Assembly: GCF_003122205.1 (NCBI RefSeq)
Contig: NZ_QEYE01000019.1
Span: 1 to 64,000 of the forward strand
Source: Maritimibacter sp. 55A14
GTDB taxonomy: Bacteria > Pseudomonadota > Alphaproteobacteria > Rhodobacterales > Rhodobacteraceae
Direction: 5' to 3'
Length of the DNA: 64,000 bases
Part shown: positions 35,834 to 44,246 of the stretch, piece by piece
Layout of the letters: every line of letters starts with the position of its first letter
Position numbering within the stretch: position 1 is the first letter of the stretch
Notes under the pieces: generated by a model
Database searches by the model: none
What the model was told of the DNA's origin: nothing
Seen by the model: only the letters and a program-made list of their open reading frames with translations
Made by a program: the position numbers and the translations under genes

Positions 35834-36649
35834 TTAGGCTTCAGTTCGATCGACCTCCGTCGAAACTGCCGTGCAGGCGAACTCTGTTTCGAGCGCCTCG
35901 ACAATGCCGCGCGTGCAGACATCCAGCAGGATGTCCCCCTTCTCTGCCGTCGCCTCTTTTGGCGAGGACAGCGTTCCGCTTGCTGGCGTCCATTCCGGTT
36001 TGGCCGGGTAGATGTCATAGGGCGGGAATGTCGCCGGAGCATGTTCGACGGCATCCTGCAATGAGACGAGGTCCGGATGAATGCGTAACATAAGGGACGT
36101 CTCTAGGACGCCCCCATGCTCGATATCCCAACCGAGAAAGCCATTCGGGTACAGTTTCTCGATCGAGGCCTGATCGACGAAGTCCCAATAGGACAGGACC
36201 ATTACCTTCACGTAATGGATGTCGTCCCAGCCCAGTTCGCGCAAAGCAAGGTCAATCGCCTCGGTGATAAACCAGGAATTCTCAAAATGGCCATTGACGA
36301 TGCAGAGGTTGCGCACACCATGACGCACGAACTCCTTGACCACATCCTTAATGGCGTTCACGAGGCTCGCGCCGTCAAGGCTGGTCGTGCCCGGAAAAAA
36401 GTTTCCGCCACCCGATTTCTGATGCGATTTATAACCGTAGGTGAAAGGAGGTGCGACCAGAGCTCCTACCTGTTCGGCGGCGCGGCGCGCAAATTCGGTG
36501 GGCAGAAGAACGTCCACATGCATCGGCATGTGATGACCATGCTGTTCCATCGATCCGAGCGGGATGAGAATAGGCACATCGCCATTCTGCACCCGTTTTT
36601 TATAGTCGGGCCAAGGTATTTCGGCAGCGAAAACGGTAGAACGCGGCAT
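35834..36649 (-). CDS. Creatininase (creatinine amidohydrolase)
   Basis: A 271-residue metal enzyme interconverting creatinine and creatine. The metal ligands known from Pseudomonas creatininase (Glu34, His36, Asp45, His120, Glu122) fall one residue later here: Glu35, His37 and Asp46 in GSMEQHGHHMPMHVD, His121 and Glu123 in VNGHFENSWF. This supports true creatininase rather than a distant homologue. ATG 36649 follows AGGGGG. It is the first gene of an operon with the ABC importer and divergent from the LysR gene. Confidence 0.92.
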   Translation of the reverse strand: MPRSTVFAAEIPWPDYKKRVQNGDVPILIPLGSMEQHGHHMPMHVDVLLPTEFARRAAEQVGALVAPPFTYGYKSHQKSGGGNFFPGTTSLDGASLVNAIKDVVKEFVRHGVRNLCIVNGHFENSWFITEAIDLALRELGWDDIHYVKVMVLSYWDFVDQASIEKLYPNGFLGWDIEHGGVLETSLMLRIHPDLVSLQDAVEHAPATFPPYDIYPAKPEWTPASGTLSSPKEATAEKGDILLDVCTRGIVEALETEFACTAVSTEVDRTEA

Positions 36650-36740
36650 GGCACCCCCTGAATCTGAATATTTTGGAAGCCTAGGACAGCTTGCACCCTG
36701 CAGGAAATTCATAGTAACAATGATTGCATAAGGATTTCTA

Positions 36741-37658
36741 ATGGTACGCCAATACACCAACCTTCAAACTGACCTTCTGCGCACCTTCGTCACGGTGGTG
36801 GATTTGCGCAACTACACGGAAACAGGGCGCATTCTCGGCCGGACACAGCCCGCGATCTCCTTGCAGATCAAGCGGCTTGAAGAGGCTGCGGGCGCCAAAC
36901 TACTCTCGCAAAAGGGTAAACAGGTTAAGTTGACGCCGGATGGGCAGGCGCTTCTGGGCTATGCGCGTGAAATTTTGCGCCTCAATGACCGAGCTGTTGC
37001 CAACCTGCAGCGCGCGGCCTTCCTCGGCACTCTCAGGATCGGCCTGCCCGTGGATTACTCGATCGAGTACTTTCAGAGCATCATTGCCAGATTTTCCCAC
37101 GAGAACCCCAATGTTCTAATGGAAATTCGCTGCGATCGCAGCCGTGAGCTTCTTTCGGCCCTTCAGGTTGACGACCTAGACGTGGCGATTGCGATCACCG
37201 ATTCTATGCCTGCGCCGCATGTTTCGATCTACTGGTCGGAGCGGCCGGTTTGGGTATGCGCGCGCGATCACGAGATCGATCCGAGCCAGCCGCTGAAGAT
37301 CATCGCGCATCCCGATGGCTGTTTCTATCGAAAGCGCATGATCGACGCGTTGGACACCGAAGGGCGGGACTGGCGCGTGTCCTTCGAAAGCCTCGGCGTA
37401 TTTGCGCTCCAAAAGGCGGTTCTCGATGGCATGGGCGTCACCGCTCTGACAAAGAAGACGTTGCTGCCGGGCATGCGGGTCCTCACCCCGAGCGATGGAT
37501 TCCCGAATTTGTCGAACATCCACATCGGACTGTTCTACAAGCACGTTAAGATGTCAGATGCCGCTCTTAAGCTGATCGAACAAATCACAGAGGACGTGTC
37601 AACCTTCCGCCTGCCGACGCGTGCACGCACAGGACGACACACACATAATCCAACATGA
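36741..37658 (+). CDS. LysR-family transcriptional regulator
   Basis: A 305-residue LysR-type regulator. The N-terminal winged HTH is clear (LLRTFVTVVDLRNYTETGRI, then TQPAISLQIKRLEEA), followed by a two-lobed effector domain (LRIGLPVDYSIEYFQSI). AAGGA lies 6 nt before the ATG. It sits between creatininase (divergent, 91 bp) and creatinase (same strand, 100 bp), so it probably controls both in response to creatinine or creatine. Confidence 0.93.
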   Translation: MVRQYTNLQTDLLRTFVTVVDLRNYTETGRILGRTQPAISLQIKRLEEAAGAKLLSQKGKQVKLTPDGQALLGYAREILRLNDRAVANLQRAAFLGTLRIGLPVDYSIEYFQSIIARFSHENPNVLMEIRCDRSRELLSALQVDDLDVAIAITDSMPAPHVSIYWSERPVWVCARDHEIDPSQPLKIIAHPDGCFYRKRMIDALDTEGRDWRVSFESLGVFALQKAVLDGMGVTALTKKTLLPGMRVLTPSDGFPNLSNIHIGLFYKHVKMSDAALKLIEQITEDVSTFRLPTRARTGRHTHNPT

Positions 37659-37673
37659 ATTAACAATATTAAT
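37659..37673 (+). promoter_or_regulatory. Candidate LysR-type binding site upstream of creatinase
   Basis: ATTAACAATATTAAT is an interrupted palindrome of the T-N11-A class bound by LysR regulators. It sits 85 bp before the creatinase start and directly after the LysR stop codon, in an AT-rich spacer. The assignment is by form and place only. Confidence 0.5.
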
Positions 37674-37758
37674 GACAGGATGATTTCAATTAATTTTCCG
37701 TCACGTCCTTATGCTGCTAGGCAAACAGGGTCACTGTTAGCAGAGAGGATTTCCGACA

Positions 37759-38970
37759 ATGGATGACATGCTCCACGTTATGGAATGGCACAACGGCGAG
37801 AAGGAGTTTTCGCCCTTTTCGGACAATGAAATGGCCCGCCGCCAGAATGAACTACGTGACTGGATGGGCAAGAACGATGTCGATGCAGCGCTCTTTACCT
37901 CCTATCACTGTATCAACTACTACAGCGGATGGCTCTACTGCTACTTCGGTCGGAAATATGCCATGGTCATTGACCAGAAAAACGCCACTACGATCTCTGC
38001 AGGCATCGACGGAGGCCAGCCGTGGCGCCGAAGCTTCGGTAGCAATATCACATACACAGACTGGCGTCGTGACAATTTCTACCGCGCGATTCAGCAGCTG
38101 ACACCTGGTGCCAAACGCATTGGCATAGAATTTGACCATGTGTCTCTGGAATACCGCCAACTGCTTGAAGATGCCCTGCCGGGCGTCGAGTTTGTTGACG
38201 TGGGTCAGCCTTCAATGTGGATGCGCACGATCAAATCCGAAGAAGAAATCAAGCTGATCAAGGAAGGCGCTCGTATTTGCGACGTGGGCGGCTGGGCCGT
38301 CGCCGGTGCTGTCAAAACGGGTGTTCCAGAACATGAGGTCGCCATCGCCGGTACCAACGCGATGATCCGCGAGATTGCCAAGTCATTCCCGTTCGTCGAG
38401 CTGATGGACACGTGGACCTGGTTTCAATCCGGTATCAACACAGACGGTGCGCACAACCCGGTGACAAACAAGATCGTGCAATCCGGAGATATTCTGAGCC
38501 TCAACACCTTTCCGATGATTTTTGGCTACTACACGGCTCTGGAACGGACGCTGTTCTGTGATCACGTGGATGATGCGAGCCTCGACATCTGGGAAAAGAA
38601 CGTCAGGGTGCACGAGCGAGGGCTGGAGCTTATCAAACCCGGTGCACGTTGTATGGATATCGCGATTGAACTCAACGAGATGTATCGCGAGTGGGATCTG
38701 CTGAAATATCGCTCCTTTGGATACGGACACAGCTTCGGTGTGCTGAGCCACTACTACGGTCGCGAGGCCGGTGTTGAGCTTCGGGAAGACATCGAAACGG
38801 AGCTCAAACCCGGAATGGTCGTCTCTATGGAACCCATGGTCATGATCCCAGAAGGTCAGCCCGGCGCAGGCGGCTACCGTGAGCATGATATTTTGGTTGT
38901 TGGCGAAGACAAGGTCGAGAACATCACCGGCTTCCCGTTTGGGCCCGAACACAATGTCATCAAATCCTAA
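37759..38970 (+). CDS. Creatinase (creatine amidinohydrolase)
   Basis: A 403-residue pita-bread-fold enzyme, the exact length of Pseudomonas creatinase, which hydrolyses creatine to sarcosine and urea without a metal. The catalytic histidine of that enzyme is His232, and here His232 lies in INTDGAHNPVT. An N-terminal creatinase domain (about 1-160) precedes the M24-like catalytic domain. GAGAGGA precedes the ATG. Sarcosine made here would feed SoxBDAG. No urease is in the window. Confidence 0.95.
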   Translation: MDDMLHVMEWHNGEKEFSPFSDNEMARRQNELRDWMGKNDVDAALFTSYHCINYYSGWLYCYFGRKYAMVIDQKNATTISAGIDGGQPWRRSFGSNITYTDWRRDNFYRAIQQLTPGAKRIGIEFDHVSLEYRQLLEDALPGVEFVDVGQPSMWMRTIKSEEEIKLIKEGARICDVGGWAVAGAVKTGVPEHEVAIAGTNAMIREIAKSFPFVELMDTWTWFQSGINTDGAHNPVTNKIVQSGDILSLNTFPMIFGYYTALERTLFCDHVDDASLDIWEKNVRVHERGLELIKPGARCMDIAIELNEMYREWDLLKYRSFGYGHSFGVLSHYYGREAGVELREDIETELKPGMVVSMEPMVMIPEGQPGAGGYREHDILVVGEDKVENITGFPFGPEHNVIKS

Positions 38971-39002
38971 GGGCAGTGCTATCTCGATAGCAAAAGATAT
39001 TG

Positions 39003-39035
39003 CTACGACCAGTGCCGTTTTGGCACTGGTCGTAG
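39003..39035 (+). terminator. Perfect 14-bp hairpin after creatinase, probable terminator
   Basis: CTACGACCAGTGCC pairs perfectly with GGCACTGGTCGTAG around a 5-nt GTTTT loop, 33 bp after the creatinase stop. A T-rich stretch (TAGTATTTGTTTT) follows, looser than a classic U-tract. It most likely ends the creatinase transcript and shields it from the IS6 remnant beyond. Confidence 0.65.
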
Positions 39036-39141
39036 TAGTATTTGTTTTATCCCGCGAAACACAGCAACAAGGTGACACGATCTTCGTGCGTTGGGCGGGC
39101 GTACCGATCTTCATTCAGGCGAACAGCGACTAAAGATCTAG

Positions 39142-39395
39142 TGCTGTCAGACGGATTCGAACTGGTCTCCACAAGGACAGTATGACTGTCTTTATGCCGC
39201 GCCGAGTTGACGCCACTCGGCGAGAGCGGCGGCGCGGTTGGTCTTGAAAATGTCCCGACTGGAGAGACTGCGCTCCTGGTTGAAATGGTTGGTGACGGGG
39301 GCGTGAACAGCGGCGAACTTCTGCAAACTTCGCATGCGCCGGAACCGAAGCATCGCCCGCTCGCGTCGTCGGAACAGCAGGTGCGCGCGCTTGAA
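39142..39395 (-). mobile_element. IS6-family element, truncated copy 3
   Basis: The terminal repeat AGTGCTGTCAGAC at 39142 matches the other copies. The minus strand then encodes the last ~65 residues of the transposase ([20 protein letters not shown] onward, stop at 39192). Similarity is lost at about 39390-39395. Both catalytic aspartates are gone. With copy 2 it brackets the HNH gene and creatinine module. Confidence 0.85.
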
Positions 39396-39609
39396 GTTGG
39401 CAATTCTGATGTAGAGCGGCATCGCCGAACCTCGAACATACTTGCCACATCAAAAATTCCAGGACTTTTCATCGATTGGACACAATGCACCCCTAACCTG
39501 CATATTGTTGCTTTCAGTAGCGTCTGGTGGGCACTGTGCTGTTTTGCGTTTGTTAATCAAGTCCCACCAGGCGCGCTGACCGAGGCCAGTGCCGTCGTCC
39601 CGCGTCAAC
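39396..39609. other. Junction between IS6 remnant and resolvase, no gene seen
   Basis: About 214 bp with no clear gene. It marks the change from the lower-GC creatinine module to the high-GC mobile island. The minus-strand frame following the resolvase stop stays open, but its product has no recognisable features. Confidence 0.4.
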
Positions 39610-40311
39610 TCACCCCAAGCGCCGCAACAGGTTTCTGACGGTCGAGACGTGCCACCGCCCGCCGCGACGGGTGAGCATGCCGCGGGCATTGAGCTCGGCG
39701 GCGATGGCGCGCAGGGAGGTGTGGCCCGCGCGGGTGATCTCGGCGACCACGTCGGCCAGGCCCCGGGCGTGACGGTCGGCATTGCGCGTCACGGCCGCGC
39801 GGAGCGGTGCCCCGCCCTTTCCGGCCCGTCTGAGCGCCGCCGCGCCGTTGGGATTGCCGAGCTTCACGCCGCGCGCCTTCGCGGCCGCCAGCGCCTCCCT
39901 GGTGCGCCGCGAGATCGCCTCGCGCTCCTGCTGGGCCACCAGCGCCATGATCCCCACCGTCAGGTCATTGGCCTCCGGCATGTCGACGGCCAGGAACCGC
40001 ACCCCGCTGTCGCGGAGCGTGAGCAGGAAGGCCGCGTTGCGCGAGAGCCGGTCGAGCTTGGCGATCACCAGCGTGGCCCCGGTCAGCCGCGCCAGGTCAA
40101 GGGCGCGCACCAGTTCGGGCCGGTCGGACTTGCGCCCGCTCTCCACCTCGGTGAACCGGGCGAGCACCTCGGCGCTACGCTCGGAGGCGAACGCGTCGAT
40201 CGCCTTGCGCTGCGCATCAAGCCCCAGCCCCGATCTGCCCTGCCGGGCCGTGGAGACCCGCTCATAGGCGACCAGGCGAAGAGATGGGTCCGTGGCCCTG
40301 ACCATGTACAA
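39610..40311 (-). CDS. Serine recombinase/resolvase, small type
   Basis: A 233-residue resolvase/invertase. The catalytic serine lies in VAYERVSTARQGRSGLGLDAQ, and KLDRLSRN and ALVAQQEREAISRRT are family motifs. An HTH-like C-terminus (TSLRAIAAELNARGMLTRRG, then STVRNLLRRL) binds the site. Lengths of this sort are typical of resolvases of Tn3-like transposons or plasmids. It lies at the left end of the island; no transposase partner remains. Confidence 0.93.
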   Translation of the reverse strand: MYMVRATDPSLRLVAYERVSTARQGRSGLGLDAQRKAIDAFASERSAEVLARFTEVESGRKSDRPELVRALDLARLTGATLVIAKLDRLSRNAAFLLTLRDSGVRFLAVDMPEANDLTVGIMALVAQQEREAISRRTREALAAAKARGVKLGNPNGAAALRRAGKGGAPLRAAVTRNADRHARGLADVVAEITRAGHTSLRAIAAELNARGMLTRRGGRWHVSTVRNLLRRLG

Positions 40312-40382
40312 AACTGCCTAACCTTCGTTGCGCAGGACTGTACATCGGAACGCCCGGCAAATCGTAGCGGATTGCACATTTT

Positions 40383-40895
40383 TCAGAAGGTTGAGCGGAC
40401 GACAATGGCGTCCTCGACACCGTCCTCGTCGTCCGGCTCCGCAGGCGCGGGCTCGGACACGTCCTCTGGCTTCGGATCGTAGTAGACGACACGCACCACG
40501 CTCACCGGCTCGACCTTGTCGGTCGCGTCGTGCGCAAGCCGCGTACGTGCCACCGGCGTCAGGCCGAGATCGGACATGTAGCGGTTCATCAGCTCCATCT
40601 GCTTGTTGACGATCGAGAGCCAGGGCGACTGCTGCACATAGCCTGACGGCGTCTTCAGAAGCATCGGTGTCTCCTTCAGCTTCTCCTCCGCCGCGACCCA
40701 GCGGGAATAGGCCTGGCAGTAGGCCGCGAGCGCGGCGCGGTCGGCAATCGTCAGGACACCGGCGTCGTGCATGGGCTTTGCCAGCCGACGCCATTCCTTC
40801 CGCGCAACCGCATCGAGATGCGGCGGGCAACGCGGCAGGGCATTGCCAGGGACGCTGACCGCCTGCTTGGTGGGTTTGGGCTTACGTCCTCGCAT
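40383..40895 (-). CDS. Phage terminase small subunit, P27 family
   Basis: A 170-residue P27-type small terminase: MRGRKPKPTKQ at the start, LPRCPPHLDAVARKEWRRLA, then TIADRAALAAYCQAYSRWV. P27 proteins recognise phage DNA for packaging. A Glu/Asp/Pro-rich tail (about 140-160) is unusual. GGAGCGGGGAG precedes ATG 40895. No large terminase, portal or capsid genes follow, so this is an isolated phage-derived cassette. Confidence 0.88.
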   Translation of the reverse strand: MRGRKPKPTKQAVSVPGNALPRCPPHLDAVARKEWRRLAKPMHDAGVLTIADRAALAAYCQAYSRWVAAEEKLKETPMLLKTPSGYVQQSPWLSIVNKQMELMNRYMSDLGLTPVARTRLAHDATDKVEPVSVVRVVYYDPKPEDVSEPAPAEPDDEDGVEDAIVVRSTF

Positions 40896-41118
40896 CTCCC
40901 CGCTCCCGATATGCAAGGCTGTCGAACAGCCGGCGCAGCAAATGGCTTCGGACGATCGAGACCCCCGTGAAGGCAAGACCGATGAGCAGAATCTTCCGTG
41001 TGCGCAGGTCAACGCCCGGCATGGGAGACACTGCAAACTGCGTGGTGAGCGCGAGCAGGTAGCCGACGGCGACATTCGTGCCAGCCTCGACGAGCGAGAT
41101 GAAGCGCGACTGGCTCAT
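40882..41118 (-). CDS. Small phage-type membrane protein (DUF7220-like)
   Basis: A 78-residue protein with two predicted membrane helices (GTNVAVGYLLALTTQFAV and KILLIGLAFTGVSIVRSHLL) and a basic C-terminus (LLRRLFDSLAYRERG). It resembles small proteins commonly found beside terminase and ParB-methyltransferase genes in alphaproteobacterial prophages. Its start overlaps the methyltransferase stop (ATGA), and its end overlaps the terminase start by 14 bp. Function unknown. Confidence 0.75.
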   Translation of the reverse strand: MSQSRFISLVEAGTNVAVGYLLALTTQFAVSPMPGVDLRTRKILLIGLAFTGVSIVRSHLLRRLFDSLAYRERGDART

Positions 41119-42374
41119 GGCGTTCTCCCACCGCTCTTCCCGCGCTCGGTGGCAATCTCTTCGTATCTCCGGCCATCGCCCTCCAGTATCGCCGCCTCGC
41201 CCGTGAAGGCCTCCCAGCGCTGCACCGCCACGTCGACATAGGCCGGGTCGAGCTCGATGGCTGAGCAGGCCCGCCCCGTGGTCTCCGCCGCGATCAGCGT
41301 GCTGCCCGAGCCGCAGAACGGCTCGTAGACCGCCTGCCCGGGGCTGGAGTTGTTGAGGATCGGCCGGCGCATGCACTCCACCGGCTTCTGCGTGCCATGC
41401 ACCGTGTCCGCATCCTGGTCCCGGCTCGGGATCGACCAGAGCGTCGATTGCGACCGGTCCCCGCTCCAGTGACCCTTGCTGCGCACCGCGTACCAGCAGG
41501 GCTCGTGCTGCCAGTGATAATGCCCGCGGCTCAGCACCAGCCGCTCCTTGGCCCAGACGATCTGCGCGCGGATGTCGAAGCCGCAGGCCTCCAGGCTCTC
41601 CGCGACCGTGCCGGCATGAAGCGCCCCGTGCCAGACATAGGCCACGTCGCCCGGAAAGAGCGCCCAGGCGTCGCGCCAGTCGGCGCGGTCGTCATTCATC
41701 ACCTTGCCCGTGCGCTGCGTCTCCGAGGCCCCCGCGCGGTTGCGCCAGCCCGGGTCGTAGCGGACGCCATAGGGCGGATCGGTGACCATCAGGTGGGGCC
41801 GATGATTGCCCAGCAGCCGGGCCACGCAATCGGCGTCGGTCGCGTCCCCGCAGAGCAGCCTGTGGGGCCCGAGATGCCAGAGATCGCCCCTGCGGCTGAC
41901 CGGGGTCTCGGGTGGCGCGGGGACCTCCTCCTCCCTCGGGTCGCCCGTGCCGTGCTCGAGCAGCGCATCGATCTCGCGCGCATCGAAACCCAGCTCCGCC
42001 AGATCCACACCCAGATCCGCGAGCTCGCCCGTCTCCAGCGCCAGCAGCTCCCGGTCCCATCCCGCCGCCTCCGCCAGCCTGTTGTCGGCCAGGATATAGG
42101 CCCGCTTCTGCGCTTCCGTCAGATGCGCAAGCTCGATGACCGGCACCTCCGCCATCCCCAGCGTCTGCGCCGCCTGCACGCGCCCGTGGCCCGCGATGAT
42201 GCCGTTCTCGCCATCGACCAGAACCGGGTTGTTGAACCCGAACTCCCGGATCGAACCCGCGATCCGCGCCACCTGCGCCTCGCCATGCGTCCGCGCATTG
42301 CGCGCATAGGGGATCAGCTGCGAGACCGCACGCCGCTCGATCCTTTGCGCCCCTGCCTTCGCTCCTGCCTGCAC
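41115..42374 (-). CDS. ParB-domain DNA methyltransferase (phage-type)
   Basis: A 419-residue fusion. The N-terminal ParB/sulfiredoxin-like domain (about 1-110) has IPYARNARTHGEAQVARIAG and GENGIIAGHGRVQAAQTLGM. The C-terminal beta-class methyltransferase has the catalytic TDPPYGVRYDPGW (DPPY, so an adenine-N6 or cytosine-N4 enzyme) and the SAM motif EPFCGSGSTLIAAE. These fusions are common in prophages next to P27 terminases and probably protect phage DNA. First gene of a three-gene overlapping minus-strand cassette. Confidence 0.92.
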   Translation of the reverse strand: MQAGAKAGAQRIERRAVSQLIPYARNARTHGEAQVARIAGSIREFGFNNPVLVDGENGIIAGHGRVQAAQTLGMAEVPVIELAHLTEAQKRAYILADNRLAEAAGWDRELLALETGELADLGVDLAELGFDAREIDALLEHGTGDPREEEVPAPPETPVSRRGDLWHLGPHRLLCGDATDADCVARLLGNHRPHLMVTDPPYGVRYDPGWRNRAGASETQRTGKVMNDDRADWRDAWALFPGDVAYVWHGALHAGTVAESLEACGFDIRAQIVWAKERLVLSRGHYHWQHEPCWYAVRSKGHWSGDRSQSTLWSIPSRDQDADTVHGTQKPVECMRRPILNNSSPGQAVYEPFCGSGSTLIAAETTGRACSAIELDPAYVDVAVQRWEAFTGEAAILEGDGRRYEEIATERGKSGGRTP

Positions 42375-42435
42375 TCATACCTCCCCCGGGGGAAATCCCC
42401 GTGCCTGGGAAGGAGCATATCAGAAACGGTAAGCC

Positions 42436-42485
42436 ATTGTAATATTGACAATAATTGACATTTCACGACAGGAGCCGACAGCCGG
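42436..42485 (+). repeat. Phased YGACA array, left copy
   Basis: After ATTGTAATAT, four pentamers TGACA, TGACA, CGACA, CGACA start at 42446, 42456, 42466 and 42476, exactly 10 bp apart, so all face one side of the helix. A second array in the same orientation with the same leader lies at 44524. The two 50-bp segments align without gaps at 35 of 50 positions. Likely a multi-site binding region for one protein. Confidence 0.75.
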
Positions 42486-42539
42486 CTCACTCATCGTCGG
42501 AGTTGCCAACGACAGAGCGCGGGGCTTGAACGGACAATT

Positions 42540-43427
42540 TCAATGCCGCATCGCTGGCTGAACCATTTCGTCGGTCTCAAGACGAAGCGCCGCTCTCCAC
42601 AGAGGCGTCTTGGTGCACATGCGTGCAAACGGCCCGTCCCCGTCGGCGTCCTGCACGGTGACGAGCCCGGCCCATTTCAGCGGCTTGATTACGCACTGAC
42701 AGAACGTGGCCATCTCCCGCCAGCCGTCATTGTCCCAGTCGGGACCTTCTCCATAGAACGCACCGTAAAGCTCTTTCTCCGTCGCCCCGTCCTCCGTCTT
42801 CACATTCAACACGTTGAGCCAGATTTCCCAGTTTCCGCACGGGTGCTCATCAAAGCGGCCGTAGGACGCGTGATCCACCTCCAGGATGAAGAACGGGATC
42901 AGCTCGGCGAACAATCCCGCGGGGCTGGCGGCAAGGATTCTGCCTTTGGCGGTCGGGCGGAAGCCACCCTTGTAGTGCCGCCCGAGGCGCCTTTCCAACA
43001 GCAGGAAATGAACGACCTGCAGCGGGACGAACTCGTGCTCATTGAGTACCTTGTTGTAGCGGAACGCTTCCGCGGCGCCAAATCCCGGCCAGTCGAACGC
43101 GTCGACCGCCCAGTGCACGAAGCTGCGTTTGAAAGCTTTCCTGGCGGTCAGACCGATTTCGCCGTGATCCAGAGCGTAGCCAAGTGTCAGGCGCGCTGCT
43201 CTGAGCAGCGGCGAGTGCGCAAGGGCGGGATGATCATCCGGAAGCCGCTCGAATTCCATCATTCCCGGATAATCGCAGAGCGACACGCGAGGCACCAGTT
43301 TCAATATTGAACGCGCCACGCGGCTAGTACGCCGAGGCGTTTCTCCATGAACGCCCTGGAATCCTCCGCGAAGCCCGCGATCCGCCACGCCCGCTGCCAG
43401 CCACGGCCGAGACCAAATGGACTTCAT
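42540..43427 (-). CDS. Uncharacterised 295-aa protein
   Basis: I do not recognise this protein. The central and C-terminal parts look like a genuine folded protein: LTARKAFKRSFVHWAVDAFD, VHFLLLERRLGRHYKGGFRP and WLNVLNVKTEDGATEKELYG. Parts resemble winged-helix proteins of mobile elements. The ATG overlaps the stop of the response regulator (ATGA), suggesting coupling, but the first ~55 residues look less protein-like. An ATG pair at 43262 is a good alternative start. Confidence 0.6.
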   Translation of the reverse strand: MKSIWSRPWLAAGVADRGLRGGFQGVHGETPRRTSRVARSILKLVPRVSLCDYPGMMEFERLPDDHPALAHSPLLRAARLTLGYALDHGEIGLTARKAFKRSFVHWAVDAFDWPGFGAAEAFRYNKVLNEHEFVPLQVVHFLLLERRLGRHYKGGFRPTAKGRILAASPAGLFAELIPFFILEVDHASYGRFDEHPCGNWEIWLNVLNVKTEDGATEKELYGAFYGEGPDWDNDGWREMATFCQCVIKPLKWAGLVTVQDADGDGPFARMCTKTPLWRAALRLETDEMVQPAMRH

Positions 43428-43816
43428 GTCGGATCATCCGGTTGAACGGCCTGCGTCAGTGCGTTCAGGCGCGCGTTCAGCTCGGTGAAATCGAACGGCT
43501 TGGTGAGATAGTCCGTCGCTCCGGCCGCATAGGCGCGTTCCATATAGGTTGCCTGCGACATCGCGGTCACCATGATGACCGGCGTATGTTCGCAGCCCGG
43601 GGTCGCGCGGATCACCTTGCAGACCTCGATCCCGTCGATCTCCGGCATCTGGATATCCAGCAGGAAGCAGTCGTAGCAGGAGCCTTGCTTGCGAATGAGC
43701 TCCATGGCCTTCTCGCCGGACGAAACGGTCTCGACCTCATGTTCGCCGATTGATGCCATGGCCACCTCGAGCAACTCGAGGATCATCAGATCATCATCGA
43801 CGGCCAGAATTTTCAC
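43424..43816 (-). CDS. Stand-alone response regulator (receiver domain)
   Basis: A 130-residue receiver domain: AVDDDLMILELLEVA (acidic pocket), CFLLDIQMPEIDG (phospho-acceptor Asp), MVTAMSQ (switch Thr) and LTKPFDF (Lys). The start is GTG at 43816, with AAGGG 7 nt upstream; an in-frame ATG further up adds 15 residues that do not belong to the fold. No kinase gene is adjacent. A one-domain regulator inside a mobile island is unusual. Confidence 0.88.
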   Translation of the reverse strand: MKILAVDDDLMILELLEVAMASIGEHEVETVSSGEKAMELIRKQGSCYDCFLLDIQMPEIDGIEVCKVIRATPGCEHTPVIMVTAMSQATYMERAYAAGATDYLTKPFDFTELNARLNALTQAVQPDDPT

Positions 43817-44202
43817 TGAAATACCCTTAATTGCAATCGCACTGAGAAATACCATCTCCATTAACTGTTTAACCCGCCCGGGAGCTTCCTCCCCTCAAAG
43901 GTCATGTGCCGGACTCCATATATGCATCAACGATACAACTTCCCGTTGGCAAAACAACCGAGATGAAAAAAATGTTCCTGACGGATGCGCACGACAGCAT
44001 CTCTCTGGGCACGGATTCCTGATCGTGGCAAGGACATGCAGACCCGGCGCTGGAAGGGATACCGGTGCCACTTCGCGTATTGCTGTCTGTTGCCATGCGA
44101 GAATTTCTCCGGCGGCCGCCGCAATTGCCGCGGATCATCATTCCAGATTGTCACGCCCTTTACTCTACAGTTCCTGTTCCGGCTGGTGAGCCCTTGAGCG
44201 AA

Positions 44203-44246
44203 GGCATAGGACGACCAGCCCCGTGTCCGGGGTTGGTTCCCATGCC
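44203..44246. other. 44-bp imperfect inverted repeat (possible RNA hairpin)
   Basis: GGCATAGGACGACCAGCCCC on the left pairs with GGGGTTGGTTCCCATGCC on the right around a short GTGTCC-type loop, with only a few mismatches. Such a long GC-rich stem in a non-coding segment suggests a structured transcript or a recombination site. Strand unknown. Confidence 0.5.

Noticed and set aside
38954-39133. A 59-codon ORF overlapping the creatinase end, with one hydrophobic stretch
   Set aside because: Most of the hydrophobic stretch is the translation of the perfect hairpin at 39003-39035, and no ribosome-binding site precedes it. A terminator explains the sequence better.
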